The notes under the pieces: model-generated
Seen by the model: only the letters and a program-made list of their open reading frames with translations
The model's database searches: none
What the model was told of the DNA's origin: nothing
DNA from: Pontederia crassipes
Lineage: Eukaryota > Streptophyta > Magnoliopsida > Commelinales > Pontederiaceae
Length of the DNA: 64,000 nucleotides
Assembly: GCA_030549335.1 (NCBI GenBank)
Contig: JAUKPH010000017.1
Coordinates: 8,269,501 to 8,333,500 of the forward strand
Direction: 5' to 3'
Translations under genes and position numbers: made by a program
In this document: one piece after another, positions 10,303 to 21,062 of the stretch
Layout: every line of letters starts with the position of its first letter
Position numbering within the stretch: position 1 is the stretch's first letter

Positions 10303-12093
10303 CTGGCCCCCCCTCCAAATGACCCCTCTGCTCCTCTTTCCTCCCCCAAAACCCCCAACCCTCTCCTATACCATGCCCAGTCTCCTCCACTCTCCAACTC
10401 CATGTAGCATCCCTCCCCTCTCCCACCTTCTCCTGAATTACATGTAGCAGCGCCGTCCACTCATCAACCCTCAAACTCCATTCAGTGCTTCTCTTCGGCC
10501 CCTAGCTTCGCGCTCCGCCTTGGCACCCTACTGCGCAACCGCTCCTCCACTAGGAGCCACCTGTCCCAGGTCGTAACATTGAACTAACTCGTGAATCGAG
10601 CCGCCCCTACATCCCTCATCGCCAACGATCAGTCGTTACCAAATCTCAACCTTACATTCGTGATAGCTGGCCAACACACTCCTATCCTCAATCCCCTCGT
10701 GGACTTTCCCCTGCTCACCTCTCCTAACGATCGGATTGCTAACAACAATTTTCTCTTCTCTCGGGATGCGTCCACATGCATCAGTCGATGGATCATGTGC
10801 TTTCATCCATGGCGGGTTACCACGGATATGTGATATGTCTGCAATCGCGCAACACTCCTACTCTCCAGATCCTGCCATGTGCCCCACCCGCTGATGTTGT
10901 GTTTTCTCCCATGTCCGACATCGCCCGACACCCCGCTTCTCCCGATATCGCCACGTGCTCCACAAGCATATAATAACCACGGTCTCGCCTTCCCCCTTCT
11001 TCCCTCCCCTATCTACAATCCCCTTGTGGACTTTAGGGCTGAGCACGAGCCGAGTCGATCTAGCTCGCACCGACCCGATTATCTGGGAAATATTCTCAGT
11101 CTAGTTCTAAATCGGGTTGGGACAGGGTCCAAAAAATAAAAAAACCCGATGGATCCCGGGTCAGAACCGAGTTCAATGTATGAAAACCTGACCCGTGACC
11201 CGACCCGGTTATAATAATAATAAAATAATAATTATGATAATAATTTTAATTGTTTATTAATTTGATGATCATTTCTTCATTTTAAAATGTTTTAAAATAA
11301 TGTTGTTGACTTATTATATGATAAATTAATGTAATCTTAAGCTAATTTGATATTTATTTAATCAAATCATGATTTGATTTTATTAATTGTATAAACCTTT
11401 TTATATATTTTAATTTTTTAATATTTATTTTGGATCCAGTTTTATTCCCGATTTATCGGGTTCGGCCGGTCCCGGTATCGGTCGAGACCCGGTACCGGTA
11501 CCGGGTCTAAAAAATTTAGACTCGGGCAAAACTGGGTCGGGACCGGGTCACAGTGGACCCAAACCCGAACCCGATTTTGCTCAGCCCTAGCGGACTTTCC
11601 TCCTCTCACCTCAACACTGCCTCCAAACCTCCCTTACTCTCCAGCCTCCATTCCCAGTACCACAGTTTGCCTCCCCTTAGGTCTGGACCCAACCGGGGCC
11701 CCTCCGATCTCCGTCCTCATGCTCTGCACCATCCTTCTCAATTGTGCTAGCTAGTGCCCCGGGGCTCTCGCATCTTGCCATGGTTCAAACAATCACCAAA
11801 TGCTTTCAACGGGCGAGTAGGCCGCGCACTCCTTCATCACAAACTAGCTCTGATGAGGATGGCCTTCCCGACCTGGATATGCTTGTCCCACCGATCCTGC
11901 CTTCATCCTAGCGTCGTGACTCGTGGGATCGAGCCCTACTTTCATGCATCCCCCTTCAAGCCTCGTCAGCCCATTCTGAAAACCTAAAGGTAAGAAAAAA
12001 CTCTACGTCCAAGGCACAAACTAATAGAAATGCTCTGATTATGCAGATGCCATTGGTGATTGTCGGGAGCAACAACCCGGCCTCCACCCACGG
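10303..12093 (+). pseudogene. L1 5' part and probable ORF1 (decayed)
   Basis: C-rich sequence continuing the L1 after the gypsy insertion, interrupted by the MITE at 11034-11589. No long frame survives. The phrase CCCCTCGTGGACTTTCC near 10698 recurs almost unchanged at the MITE insertion point, so a short local duplication is likely. ORF1 is assigned from its position upstream of ORF2, not from a recognised domain. Confidence 0.5.
11034..11589. mobile_element. hAT-type MITE
   Basis: 556 bp with perfect 12-bp terminal inverted repeats TAGGGCTGAGCA / TGCTCAGCCCTA. It is flanked by 8-bp duplications GTGGACTT (11026-11033) and GCGGACTT (11590-11597), differing at one base. An 8-bp duplication and a TAGGG terminus are hAT traits. 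The ends carry many ACCCG / CGGGT words and the middle is AT-rich and noncoding. It needs an outside transposase. Confidence 0.88.
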
Positions 12094-13486
12094 ATGAAGA
12101 TCCTCATGTGGAATTGTCACGATGCCCTCCGTAGCAAGGCCCGCGACCGTCTTGCTGATTGTGTTCGCAGTCAGCACCCTGACCTCATCCTACTCGTGGA
12201 AACACATACAAATGCGACCGACTCCAAATGTGTTATCCGTCGGCCAGGCAAAGGAACAATTATATCAAATGCCCTCCAACTTCATTTTGTAACATTAATG
12301 CCCTCCATCTTTAAACTCGTTTCAACATGTGCCCTCTTTACCTGCTATAGCCCCTTATCGTAGAGCTGACATGGAGCAGATATGACGCTGATAGGACATC
12401 TTCTCTCCTCTCCACGCTGATGTGGCAATATTAAAAAAATAAAAATGCCACGACGTCGTCGGCTCACTCGCCGACGAGGTCACAAAGGAGGGGGGGCCTC
12501 CCACGCACCGACAAGGAGAAGGGGGCCCTCCATTATACGTGGTGCAATAATCACTATGGCAGGGCCTATATCCTCTGTCAGCTGGATCAGTGCTTGCTCA
12601 ATCACCATTGGCTCCATGATTTCCCCTCCCTCACTCTACACACACTAGACCGCATTGCCTCTGACCATGCTCCCCTTGTCTTTAGCACAAACCACCTTTG
12701 TCCCAAGCCTCGCCTTTTTTGCTACGAGCATTTTTGGCTTGAATATGTAGACACCCGGGAGATCGTCCGTCGTGAATGGATTCCCCCATCTCTTTTCCCA
12801 CCTGACATGGCCATTGTTGTCTCTTTACGTAACATCTGTAACCAAATCCTACAATGGAATCGGCACTGTCTCGGCCGCCTTGAGACACGCCTCGCCCTTA
12901 CCAAAGAACAAATTCGAGTTTTAGAGCTTCAAGATAGCACGGCTACCTTATGCCCTATTGACTTTACCTCTCTTCATATTCTATACAACCTCCATGCAGC
13001 CCTTCTACGCCAAATTAACCTTAAGTGGTAGAGTAAGTCCAGGGTTGCATCGTTACACCATGACGATCGAAACACTTTATTCTTTCATCTCTCTACCATG
13101 GTTCGCCATCGAGCCAATCTTATCACTGCCATCCACAATTCTGCTGGATAGGCCTTCACTATGGATGACACAATTCATTCGTACACTCTGGCATGATGAT
13201 CCCCGCCCCCGATTGACTTACCCCTCTAGCCCACTCTCTCCATCCTCTCTCAGCCATGGCACCACTTGCTGGTGCGACCGGTCTCTGGATCAGAGATCTG
13301 TAAGTCCCTCTTGGCCATGCCAACTAGTAAGGCCCCGGGCCCTGACGGCTACACCATGAAATTTTTCTAGCATCACTAGCCTATTGTTGATGATCAGGCC
13401 ATCCGAGCCATCCAATTTTTTTGTCACAGGGACCATGCCCCAAGGCTGGGGTGACACCTCCCTCATTTCATCCCCAAGTGATCAAA
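12094..13486 (+). pseudogene. L1 ORF2, endonuclease and linker to RT (interrupted)
   Basis: Begins MKILMWNCHDALRSK and continues through DLILLVETHTNA, the N-terminus of an L1 AP-endonuclease. About 300 bp near 12255-12550 has replaced the middle of the domain with unrelated sequence. The C-terminal endonuclease motif returns as RIASDHAPLVF near 12650. The linker runs to HFIPK just before 13487, where the LTR-type remnant was inserted. The live enzyme would nick target DNA for reverse transcription; this copy cannot. Confidence 0.8.
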
Positions 13487-14226
13487 TGTGACGCCCTTCT
13501 ACTCGTTTTGGCGTCACAAGGGGTGAAGCCGGAAAACCAATCATTTAAATTCAAATTCAAATCTTCAACGAAAAAGAACATTTCAAAAATAAGCAACAAT
13601 TAACTTCAAAACTTTAATCATCACAGACAATTATAAGGACATTATTGGCAATTCATCAAATAGCTAAAATGGTGGGACACATGCCCAAAATAGTAAGTCT
13701 CAAGCTCACTCTCGAAATAAAATCATGAGTCAGATGCTCATATACTATATAACGTAAGCGTCATTTGCTCCACACAATTATCCAACATTTCTAAAATCTT
13801 TCAAAATATTCATCAAGTAATAAATCCGTATAAGAAAACTCAATGAAACACAAAGTTAGCTATTCAATAATCACGCCTCTGACACATACTCATTTCCTAG
13901 CCCCTTTACATTCCTTATTTGATGCTATACAAGCTTTCATTCATTATCTGAAAAGAATTAAACAAGAGGAATAAGCATAAAGAGGCTCAGTGAGTAAAAT
14001 GACTATCTTAAATATTAAAATAACGAAGAAAAAACTAACATTTTCATTTTCAGAAATTATTCAAAACCCTTCTCATTTCTCCACAAAAATTTATTAAAAT
14101 AATTATCATACCAAAATGAATGATATGAATGCACATGCATGATAATAAAATGACATAATAAAACTTGAGAAAATATCATCAAATATGGATATCCAATCTC
14201 CTTAATGGAGAAAACAATCTCACCCC

Positions 14227-14446
14227 TCGTATCACATTGACACAAAATGATTGTTCTAACTTTGTCCCTCGTATTCCATTGACACAGGACGTTGACTGTC
14301 CTTTGTATCCCATTGACACAAGGTTTCTTATCTCTTCTTTCCATCCCTCGTATCCCATTGACACATGATGGTTGTTTTAATTTCACCCTTCGTATCACTA
14401 TATTGACATAGGGTGTTGAGCCTGCTCTTCGTATCCCATTGACACA
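14227..14446 (+). repeat. Tandem array, six copies of a CTCGTATCCCATTGACACA-like unit
   Basis: The phrase recurs six times with changes, at spacings of about 40 bp (near 14227, 14267, 14302, 14346, 14388 and 14427). Such arrays are common inside long plant LTRs. It lies in the left part of the LTR-type remnant. Confidence 0.8.
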
Positions 14447-14771
14447 GAGCATACCGAGCCCCAAATCGGTCTACCCAGAGTTGGCCAATCCTTCGAGGTG
14501 AAAATACTTCGCCTTATGCGGATTTTACATGTAATGCATGAATGCAATCTCAAAATGAAAATCTAAAACTTGAAATCATTATACTAAAGAAACATTTCAT
14601 TTCAAAAGTAAATCATTCATTTCAGGTAACATGAGAAACTTCTATCAATTAAAGACTTCCACAATTCATAATAAAAACATCACAAGTCATATGAGAGCAC
14701 ATGTAAGAAGCATACGAATAAATATGATTTTTACATGGAGAAAAACTATCACGAAAATTGATTCCACATGA

Positions 14772-14840
14772 GATGAAACAATGTCACCACTCAAAGTAGT
14801 TAAGTGGTTCATATCAATTGAGATAAGTTCCCTCATCTTG
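14772..14840 (+). repeat. 69-bp direct repeat, left copy, beside the CACTA end
   Basis: It aligns without gaps to 17261-17329 with about 12 differences in 69 positions. It ends three bases before CACTAC at 14844. Confidence 0.8.
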
Positions 14841-16224
14841 CAGCACTACAAAAAAAATTGATATTTGCGGCCACAATTTGCGACCAACAAATTGTCGTTG
14901 CAATACTGCAACAATATTGCAACCACTCGGTGTCGTAAATAAATCCTATTTTTTAAGAAAATAATTTGTAATTCTTGCGACGTGTTTGTGACATTTATGT
15001 TTCACTGGTCGCAATATTTTTTAAAATTTTTTATAATTATATTTTTTAAATACTACGACCATTTATTGTGGTCGCAATCCTTTTGTTATTAAAAAATAAA
15101 TAAAAAGGTTAAGTCTTTTTCTAACACCATCCCGCTTCTTTTTCATTCTCTTTCCTCTTTTTTTTTTTGCCCTAGCATTTCCTGCTCGGAGCACCTGCGC
15201 AACCGCTAACCTTCTTGGATCAACCTGTGACGATCTGCATCTTCAACTTTTCACCTTCCCTAGATACTTAAAAGGTGAACATTGTTTGCATTGACTAGAT
15301 TATTCTTCCTTTTACCTTCTTATACTCTTTCTTACTTCTTCCAAGTAAAAACAAGAGGAACAATCGTAAAAAATATTTTGATTTGTAGATTTATAACATT
15401 TTTTGAGAGATCACATGGAAATAAATTGATTTTCTAACTATTTTTTTGTCCACATGCTTTTTTGCCGGTGAACAATCAAAGCCATTGTTTGATGGTATTG
15501 TTTATTTTTTTGGGTAGTGGTCATCCTTGTTTGATTCCACTGTCCGTGTGTTGCTTTGCTATGCATGACACTTGACTATTTTTTTCATATGCATGAAGAC
15601 ATCTGGCCATATGCACCTCTATGAAATTTTAGTGGCATGATATGGTATATAATTGTCTCTCAATTATATCTGGCACCATTTAAATTTTTTATGTGCATTT
15701 TTTAGTTTAATTTTTTTATCAATATCATGAATCGTTGGCATTTTTTGTACCGAAGGCACAAATAAAAGAGGGGAAGTGGATTAATTATATACTAATATTT
15801 AATATGAAGTAAAATTAGTTCTAAAGAAATCTCACAACTAGTTTTCGAATTTTGTTATTGTCTTTGTACTTCCCTATAAAAAAATTGATTTGTAGAAGAG
15901 AAATATTAAATGGGATTTAAACTTTGGTTCCCTTATTTTCATAGTACTAATATTTGATTTAACCATAACTCTTCTACTTGTGTATGGAATCTTGACTTAA
16001 TCTTCAATGAGATGGTTAATCATTTTACTTTTATGTTAGAATGCTTTGATTAATCTTTTTATTATTCTATTAGAATTTTAGTTTGTATTCACACTCTGAT
16101 TTTTAGTTATCTTTGGCAATGTTAGATGAAGATTTATTATGTATTCAAGAATATATTAGACAACGTACTTATTGATATTTGAACATTATGCATGCAACGA
16201 GGTGGATAAAACATTGACCATGAG

Positions 16225-16225
16225 T

Positions 16226-16287
<62 letters not shown>
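16225..16287. repeat. Compound (TC)n(AT)n(TG)n microsatellite
   Basis: Three adjoining dinucleotide runs: TC to about 16242, AT to about 16264, then TG. They lie in the CACTA element upstream of the transposase start. Confidence 0.9.
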
Positions 16288-16520
16288 CGAAGGAAGTAGC
16301 TAACATATTTTAAAAATACAACTAGTATGCTATTCTTTTTCTTTTTCATAAGACATCTTTTCTCGATGGTAATGTTTTTTTATTGTCATGTTGATGTTAT
16401 GATGATGTCAATTATCACTTTTGTGGTAGTTGCCTCAATGAAAAGTAATAATCAAAGTAAACTATCTTTACACTTTTTTAATCAATTTTGTGAAGACATA
16501 TGTGCATTAGAAGCTCAAGA

Positions 16521-17260
16521 ATGAATACATATGATAGGACATGGATGTATTTTAGACATAATTCACGAGGATTGATTAATAGATAATTTATCGAGGGTTT
16601 AGAAACTTTTATAAGCTTTGCATGTTCTCAAACCCAATTTAAGGATGGAGAAAAGATTCGTTGGCCATGCCAAAGATGTAAGAATCGTAGGTATCATATG
16701 CCAAATGATGTACGTTACCATCTAGTAAGCAAAGGATTTGTTGAAAAATATTATGTTTGGAATTGTCATGGAGAAGAAAACAAAAGAGTTGAATCTCATT
16801 CTTCTCACGGGGATATGGAAAGTGAATCTTCTAATCCATTTCCTCAAATGATTTTAGATGCGGCTGGTCCAGACTTTAACACTAATCACACCTTTGACGT
16901 CAATGAAATAGAGACACCAATAGACTTAAACAACAATGTTGAATGTCCATCTTATTTTGATCCTGAAATGGAAAAGCTACCTAATCCGGAGGCTCAACAA
17001 TTTTATGATATGCTTATGGCAGCGGATTCTGAATTGTATAAAGGGTGTAATAACCATTCTCAAATGTCTATGGTTGCCCGTTTATTAAACATTAAAGTAG
17101 AAAATAATTTATCAGAGAAATGCTTTGACAACATGGTACAATTTATTAGGGAGGCTCTACCAAATGATAACATCATGGTTGATAGTCTTTATGAAACGAA
17201 GAAACTTGTGAAGGGATTGGTTTTGCCTGTTGAAAAGATAGATTGTAGTAAATTTGGTTG
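16521..17260 (+). pseudogene. CACTA TNP2-type transposase, N-terminal part (broken)
   Basis: From the ATG at 16521 the frame reads MNTYDRTWMY, then stops at codon 22 (TAA, about 16584). Past this stop it continues in frame through FISFACSQTQF, IRWPCQRCKNRRYH and VRYHLVSKGFVEKYYVWNC. This is the transposase-associated N-terminal domain with its CX2C pair. From 16698 the frame is open to 17260 and includes FYDMLMAADSELYKGCNNHS and LYETKKLVKGL, which match the TNP2 region that follows. The catalytic core is absent. The last 50 or so codons of the open frame to 17423 are host sequence. Confidence 0.8.
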
Positions 17261-17329
17261 GGTGGAACAATGTCATCACTCCGAAGAGTTTAGCAATTCA
17301 TATCAATTGAGATATGTTCCCTCATCTTG
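17261..17329 (+). repeat. 69-bp direct repeat, right copy, at the CACTA truncation
   Basis: The partner of 14772-14840, starting exactly where transposase similarity ends. It is too long to be the 3-bp CACTA target duplication. It may show that the two sides come from two LTR copies, or that the truncation arose by repair. Confidence 0.75.
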
Positions 17330-18550
17330 GATTCGTCGAGTGCCCAAATTATCCCCTCGTTTGAATCCAATCAAAAGTAAACACAACATATCACATCCAT
17401 TACTTGATAAATTAATGTTATAAAAATTTAATTGATAATTCATTCTTCACAATAACTCAACATACTTATCATAATCCAAGTCATATTATGGATTTGCTAA
17501 AATTCTTACCGAGAATGAAAACAAGGCCTCGTCGTCTAGTAACCGCCTAATCGAATCTAAATAATCGAATCGTCGCCTCCGATTAACAACCCCTATAAGA
17601 GAAATTCAAATCAATTTTTAAAACAACTTCCAATTAGGACTTTCACTACATTATAAAAAATTCCTTCTAGTTATCCGAGCATTCATACCACAACCATTGT
17701 AGTCACCGCTCTCAAAATCACCGCCGCACCCATCAAAATGTCGAAAAGGTCATCGAACATCTTCTTCATAAAAAATAAAATAAAGTTACTTTAAATTTGT
17801 CCACATAGCTGAAATCCAAGAACATGCACATTTTTATTCGCTCATCAACCGTGATACTAGAACGAGTCGCCGGAAAGGTCGCCAGAAAATGATCGAAATC
17901 CAAAGCCTACAAACCTAAAGAAATGATTAGCGACTAATTATTATATGAACAATAGTATGGTTTTTGTTTGCCTCATGTGTCCACCTACCAGAATATCGAG
18001 ATGAGCTTGGCCAGAGTTTCCTGTCGGTTCGCCGGAAAAGTTCATCGGAAAGTTTACCGAAAAGTCCCAATTTCAGTCTCCTACATGATTTGGAACAAAG
18101 ACATGATTAAAACCCTTCTAAATGATCATAATCGACCTGAGAATGATGTACAACTCACCAGAAGAGAGATCGATGCGAATCGAAGTCGGAATCGTCGCCG
18201 ATGAAATTTCCATCTCCTCGTGTTCTAAGCTCGCTGCGTCGTGCACAATGGACCGATCATCTCCTACCATATGTCAAAATATTTGTCCCGTCGCCCTCTT
18301 TCCAAAGGTACCTCACATGTGAAAAATGGAGATCGAATGGCGACGAATGGACCGCCGAAAATGGCGGCGACTACTGCTGGTCCATCGCGCACTATAACGA
18401 TCGGGCGGTAGGTGGAAAGGAGGAGATGAGTTTTCTCTCTCCTCCTTTCCATGTATTTATATATTTTTTTTTCATTTTTTTGCCCAAAATATCAAAACAC
18501 CGTTCACTTTAAAACTATTGACATCTTTTTTTTACTGACGGGACGTAACA
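17330..18550. other. Right part of the LTR-type remnant
   Basis: Noncoding sequence between the 69-bp repeat and the L1 junction. It contains several CGCCGGAAA-type words near 17870-18060 and ends GGACGTAACA. No gag, pol or host gene is seen. Confidence 0.5.
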
Positions 18551-20990
18551 CCAAACCCCCGATGTATCACTGATTTCAAGCCAATCACCCTCTATAATAT
18601 CCTCTATCGTCTTATAGCTAAAATCATTGTCGAACAATTACGTCCTACCCTCTCCTCACTTATTGATCGCTGCCAGTCCGTCTTCTTATCTGATCGATCG
18701 ATCTAGGACAACATCTTTGTCATCCATGAGCTGATTCACTCCATGAACTATGTTCGCACCAAGCACATGCTAATTAAGGTAGACATGGATAAAGCTTTCG
18801 ATAAAATCTCATGGACCGCCATCACAAATGTTCTTCAACTCATGGGTTTTCCTACACAATTTATCTCTTGGATTAAAAGTTGCGTCTCTTCCCCCCACCT
18901 TCACTTTTTTGTGTAAACGGTGCCCATTCGACACCCTTTCGTAGTTGTCGGGGTATCCGACAGGGAGATCCCTTGTCCCCCAACTTATTCATCTTAACCT
19001 CTCAGCTATATTCCTCAACCATTCAAGTCACGGCTGAGCATGGTGCTCTTCGCCCCTTTCGCATTAACCAATTATAAATTAGCCACATGTTCTTTGTAGA
19101 TAATCTTGTCATTTGTGCCTCTGCTTCGGTCCGAAATTGCCGACAGATTAAGCTCCTTTTTCAGCGCTATCTCTTGATGATTGGCCAGCATCCCAACTTG
19201 GACAATTCCCAAGTACTCCTACCTCCAAACTTAATCATCACCACCGTGCACGCATTCAACAAGCATTGCAAACCAATATTGGCATCTACCCATTCCAGTA
19301 TTTGGGGGTACCCATAATTTAGAAATGCCTTACCTCCCATCAACAAATGTTCCTTCTCCACAAAGTGTCTAATCATCTCTCCGGTTGGAAGGCTCGCTTT
19401 CTTAACTTCGTTGGAAGAACCATTCTCATCAACTTGGTCTTGAACTCCATCTCGATTCATGCGCTCTCTTCTATTAACATTTCCTCTGGGACAATCCTAT
19501 CACTCGAAAAGCTCATGCGTACCTTCTTTTGGACCCCGGATGGCACTCGCCCTAGCCTTCACCTAATAAGCTGGCGTACGATCCAGACACATTGGCACCT
19601 CGGTGGCCTTGGCATTCATAATCTCTCTATCATCCACACGTCATTGATTGCTAAAAGACTCTTTGTTGCCCAGAGCTCTTGCTCTGACATCTGATCCAAT
19701 TGGTTACACAGAAGTACCCCATGCCCCGGCCCTGGTCACCCCTCCCTACTGCTATTGCCCTTGGGTGTTTTTCCTCGTCTTGTCGTATGCTCCTGCAGTG
19801 TGCCGTTACTATCCGGTTGGGCATGGGCCATCATATCGGCGATGGTGCCTCCACTCGTCTACTCAATGACTCCTGGCTCTCGGATATTCCCCTTAGACGC
19901 TACCCTAAAATGACTCATGGGACCTCCCCACACTCTCTCTTTATTTTGGATATGCTCTCACCTCCTGCATCACTTTCATTTACCTATCTGCTCTGTCCAA
20001 TGATGATATGTGGGTCTGAGCGCACGACACCCACGGATGTCCGTGCGCTAGCAACATTTATAGATTCCTTACTTTGTCGGCTGTGCCAGATTAGGTACTT
20101 GGTAGGATGGACTGGAAGTCATTGTGGCGCATTCCAACATCCTCCAAAGTGTTGCATTTTACTTGGAAACTCCTCCACCAACGACTCCCTACTCATTCTT
20201 TGATAAACCATTTTCATCCATAATTAATCCCCCTTGCTCCTTTTGCAACAACATACCAGAAACTTGCGACCACTTATTCTTCCTCTATTCCCATGTAGTT
20301 CCCATTTGGACCATGCTCCAAGATTACTTACAGTTGCGTTTTTCCTTCTTGGATTCTTGGCCATTCGGTACTTTTCTCTCAGAAGGCTCTCAACTCCACT
20401 CATCCTCTCACCCCCAAGCTCCTATCTTGTATTTTCTACACCATTTGGTGGATCTGAAATGCACATAACAATTGGGTATTCTCTTCTCAATCAACCACCA
20501 ACCACTTGATTCTTGTGCGGGCCCTAGCAGGTTGTAACGAATATGTTAATGCCCACACCTCTAAGGACACCCCCACCAGCGATTTCGTTTGGGTGAGGTG
20601 GGAGCCCCAGCCGGCCGACTGGTTGAACTCAGGCGGATCCTTTGTTGGTCCGGGCATTGGGGGGGTTACATTATCTGCTCTCACACCTCTTTTGTTTGTA
20701 CAGTGCTCTCTACAGTACTGAAAGCTAAGGCTTGGGGTTTCCACATCGCATCTCTACTCGTGGAATGAGACTCCTCTAACCTGATCAACATCCTACGCCC
20801 TAGGAATGCTTCATCGCCCTTTAGCGCTCTTGCTCAACCCTCGCTGACATTCGCGCCCTACTGGACTCTTTTCTTTTTTTGAAAATTACACATGTTTACC
20901 GGCAGGCTAATCACACCGTCACCTATGGCCGATTGGCTAATTCCGATCATTTTTGGGTGGAGTTACCACCTCCGGGCATCCACGTTATCT
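18551..20990 (+). pseudogene. L1 ORF2, reverse transcriptase to RNase H (broken)
   Basis: Resumes the L1 RT in pieces of several frames: PRCITDFKPITLYNILYRL; then LIKVDMDKAFDKISW (RT motif A); then RGIRQGDPLSPNLF (motif B). The active-site box near 19090-19107 reads FFVDNL where a live L1 has F/Y-A-D-D, so it has lost one of its paired aspartates. A zinc-binding stretch (CSFCNNIPETCDHLFF) lies near 20240. An RNase H-like end (PADWLNSGGSFVGPGIGGV, then KAWGFHIASLLVE) lies at 20590-20770. In-frame stops occur near 18704 and 19076, for example. Confidence 0.85.
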
Positions 20991-21047
20991 TGTATTTGGA
21001 TTACTCTGATTTCTTAACTAATAGATAATATCACTTTTATTAAAAAA

Positions 21048-21062
21048 AGAAAGTGGTAAAGT
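21048..21062 (+). repeat. 3' target-site duplication of the L1 element
   Basis: The second copy of the 15-bp sequence at 4548-4562, placed directly after the A-rich tail of the L1. Confidence 0.9.

Larger units (their letters stand above)
14844..17260 (+). mobile_element. CACTA (En/Spm) transposon, 3' truncated
   Basis: Starts CACTACAAAAAAAATTG, the hallmark CACTA terminus. Subterminal repeats follow of the type TTTGCGACC, GTCGCAAT and TGCGGCC, in both orientations up to about 15080. The 5' part of a TNP2-type transposase gene follows further on. The sequence stops being transposase-like at about 17260, where a copy of the left flanking sequence begins. No matching right terminus is present. 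Confidence 0.8.
13487..18550. mobile_element. LTR-type retroelement remnant inserted in the L1 RT
   Basis: The left end is TGTGACGCCC and the right end GGACGTAACA, an imperfect inverted pair typical of plant gypsy LTR ends. Flanks are TCAAA (13482-13486) and CCAAA (18551-18555), a 5-bp duplication with one change. Joining the L1 across it restores the RT frame from HFIPK to PRCITDFKP apart from one stop codon, which confirms both borders. It carries a short tandem array and a CACTA fragment. It contains no recognisable gag or pol, so it may be two damaged LTRs or one long LTR. Confidence 0.7.
4563..21047 (+). mobile_element. L1-type LINE, 5.3 kb of own sequence expanded by nested insertions
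   Basis: Bounded by the 15-bp duplications at 4548-4562 and 21048-21062, with a 3' end that runs into TTATTAAAAAAA. Its own sequence survives as 4563-4750, 10303-11033, 11590-13486 and 18551-21047. Removing the gypsy (5.55 kb), MITE (0.56 kb) and LTR-type (5.06 kb) insertions leaves about 5.3 kb, a usual plant L1 length. The order is GC-rich 5' part, probable ORF1, then ORF2 with endonuclease, reverse transcriptase, zinc-binding region and RNase H. Stops, frameshifts and a damaged RT active site show that it is dead. Confidence 0.85.

Noticed and set aside
14227-14446. Regularly spaced repeats that might suggest a CRISPR-like array
   Set aside because: Units are diverged, spacers are related to each other and the sequence sits in a plant LTR-type element; there are no cas genes.
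17261-17423. C-terminal 50 or so codons of the transposase-like open frame
   Set aside because: This part matches the noncoding sequence left of the CACTA element, so it is host DNA that happens to stay open, not transposase.
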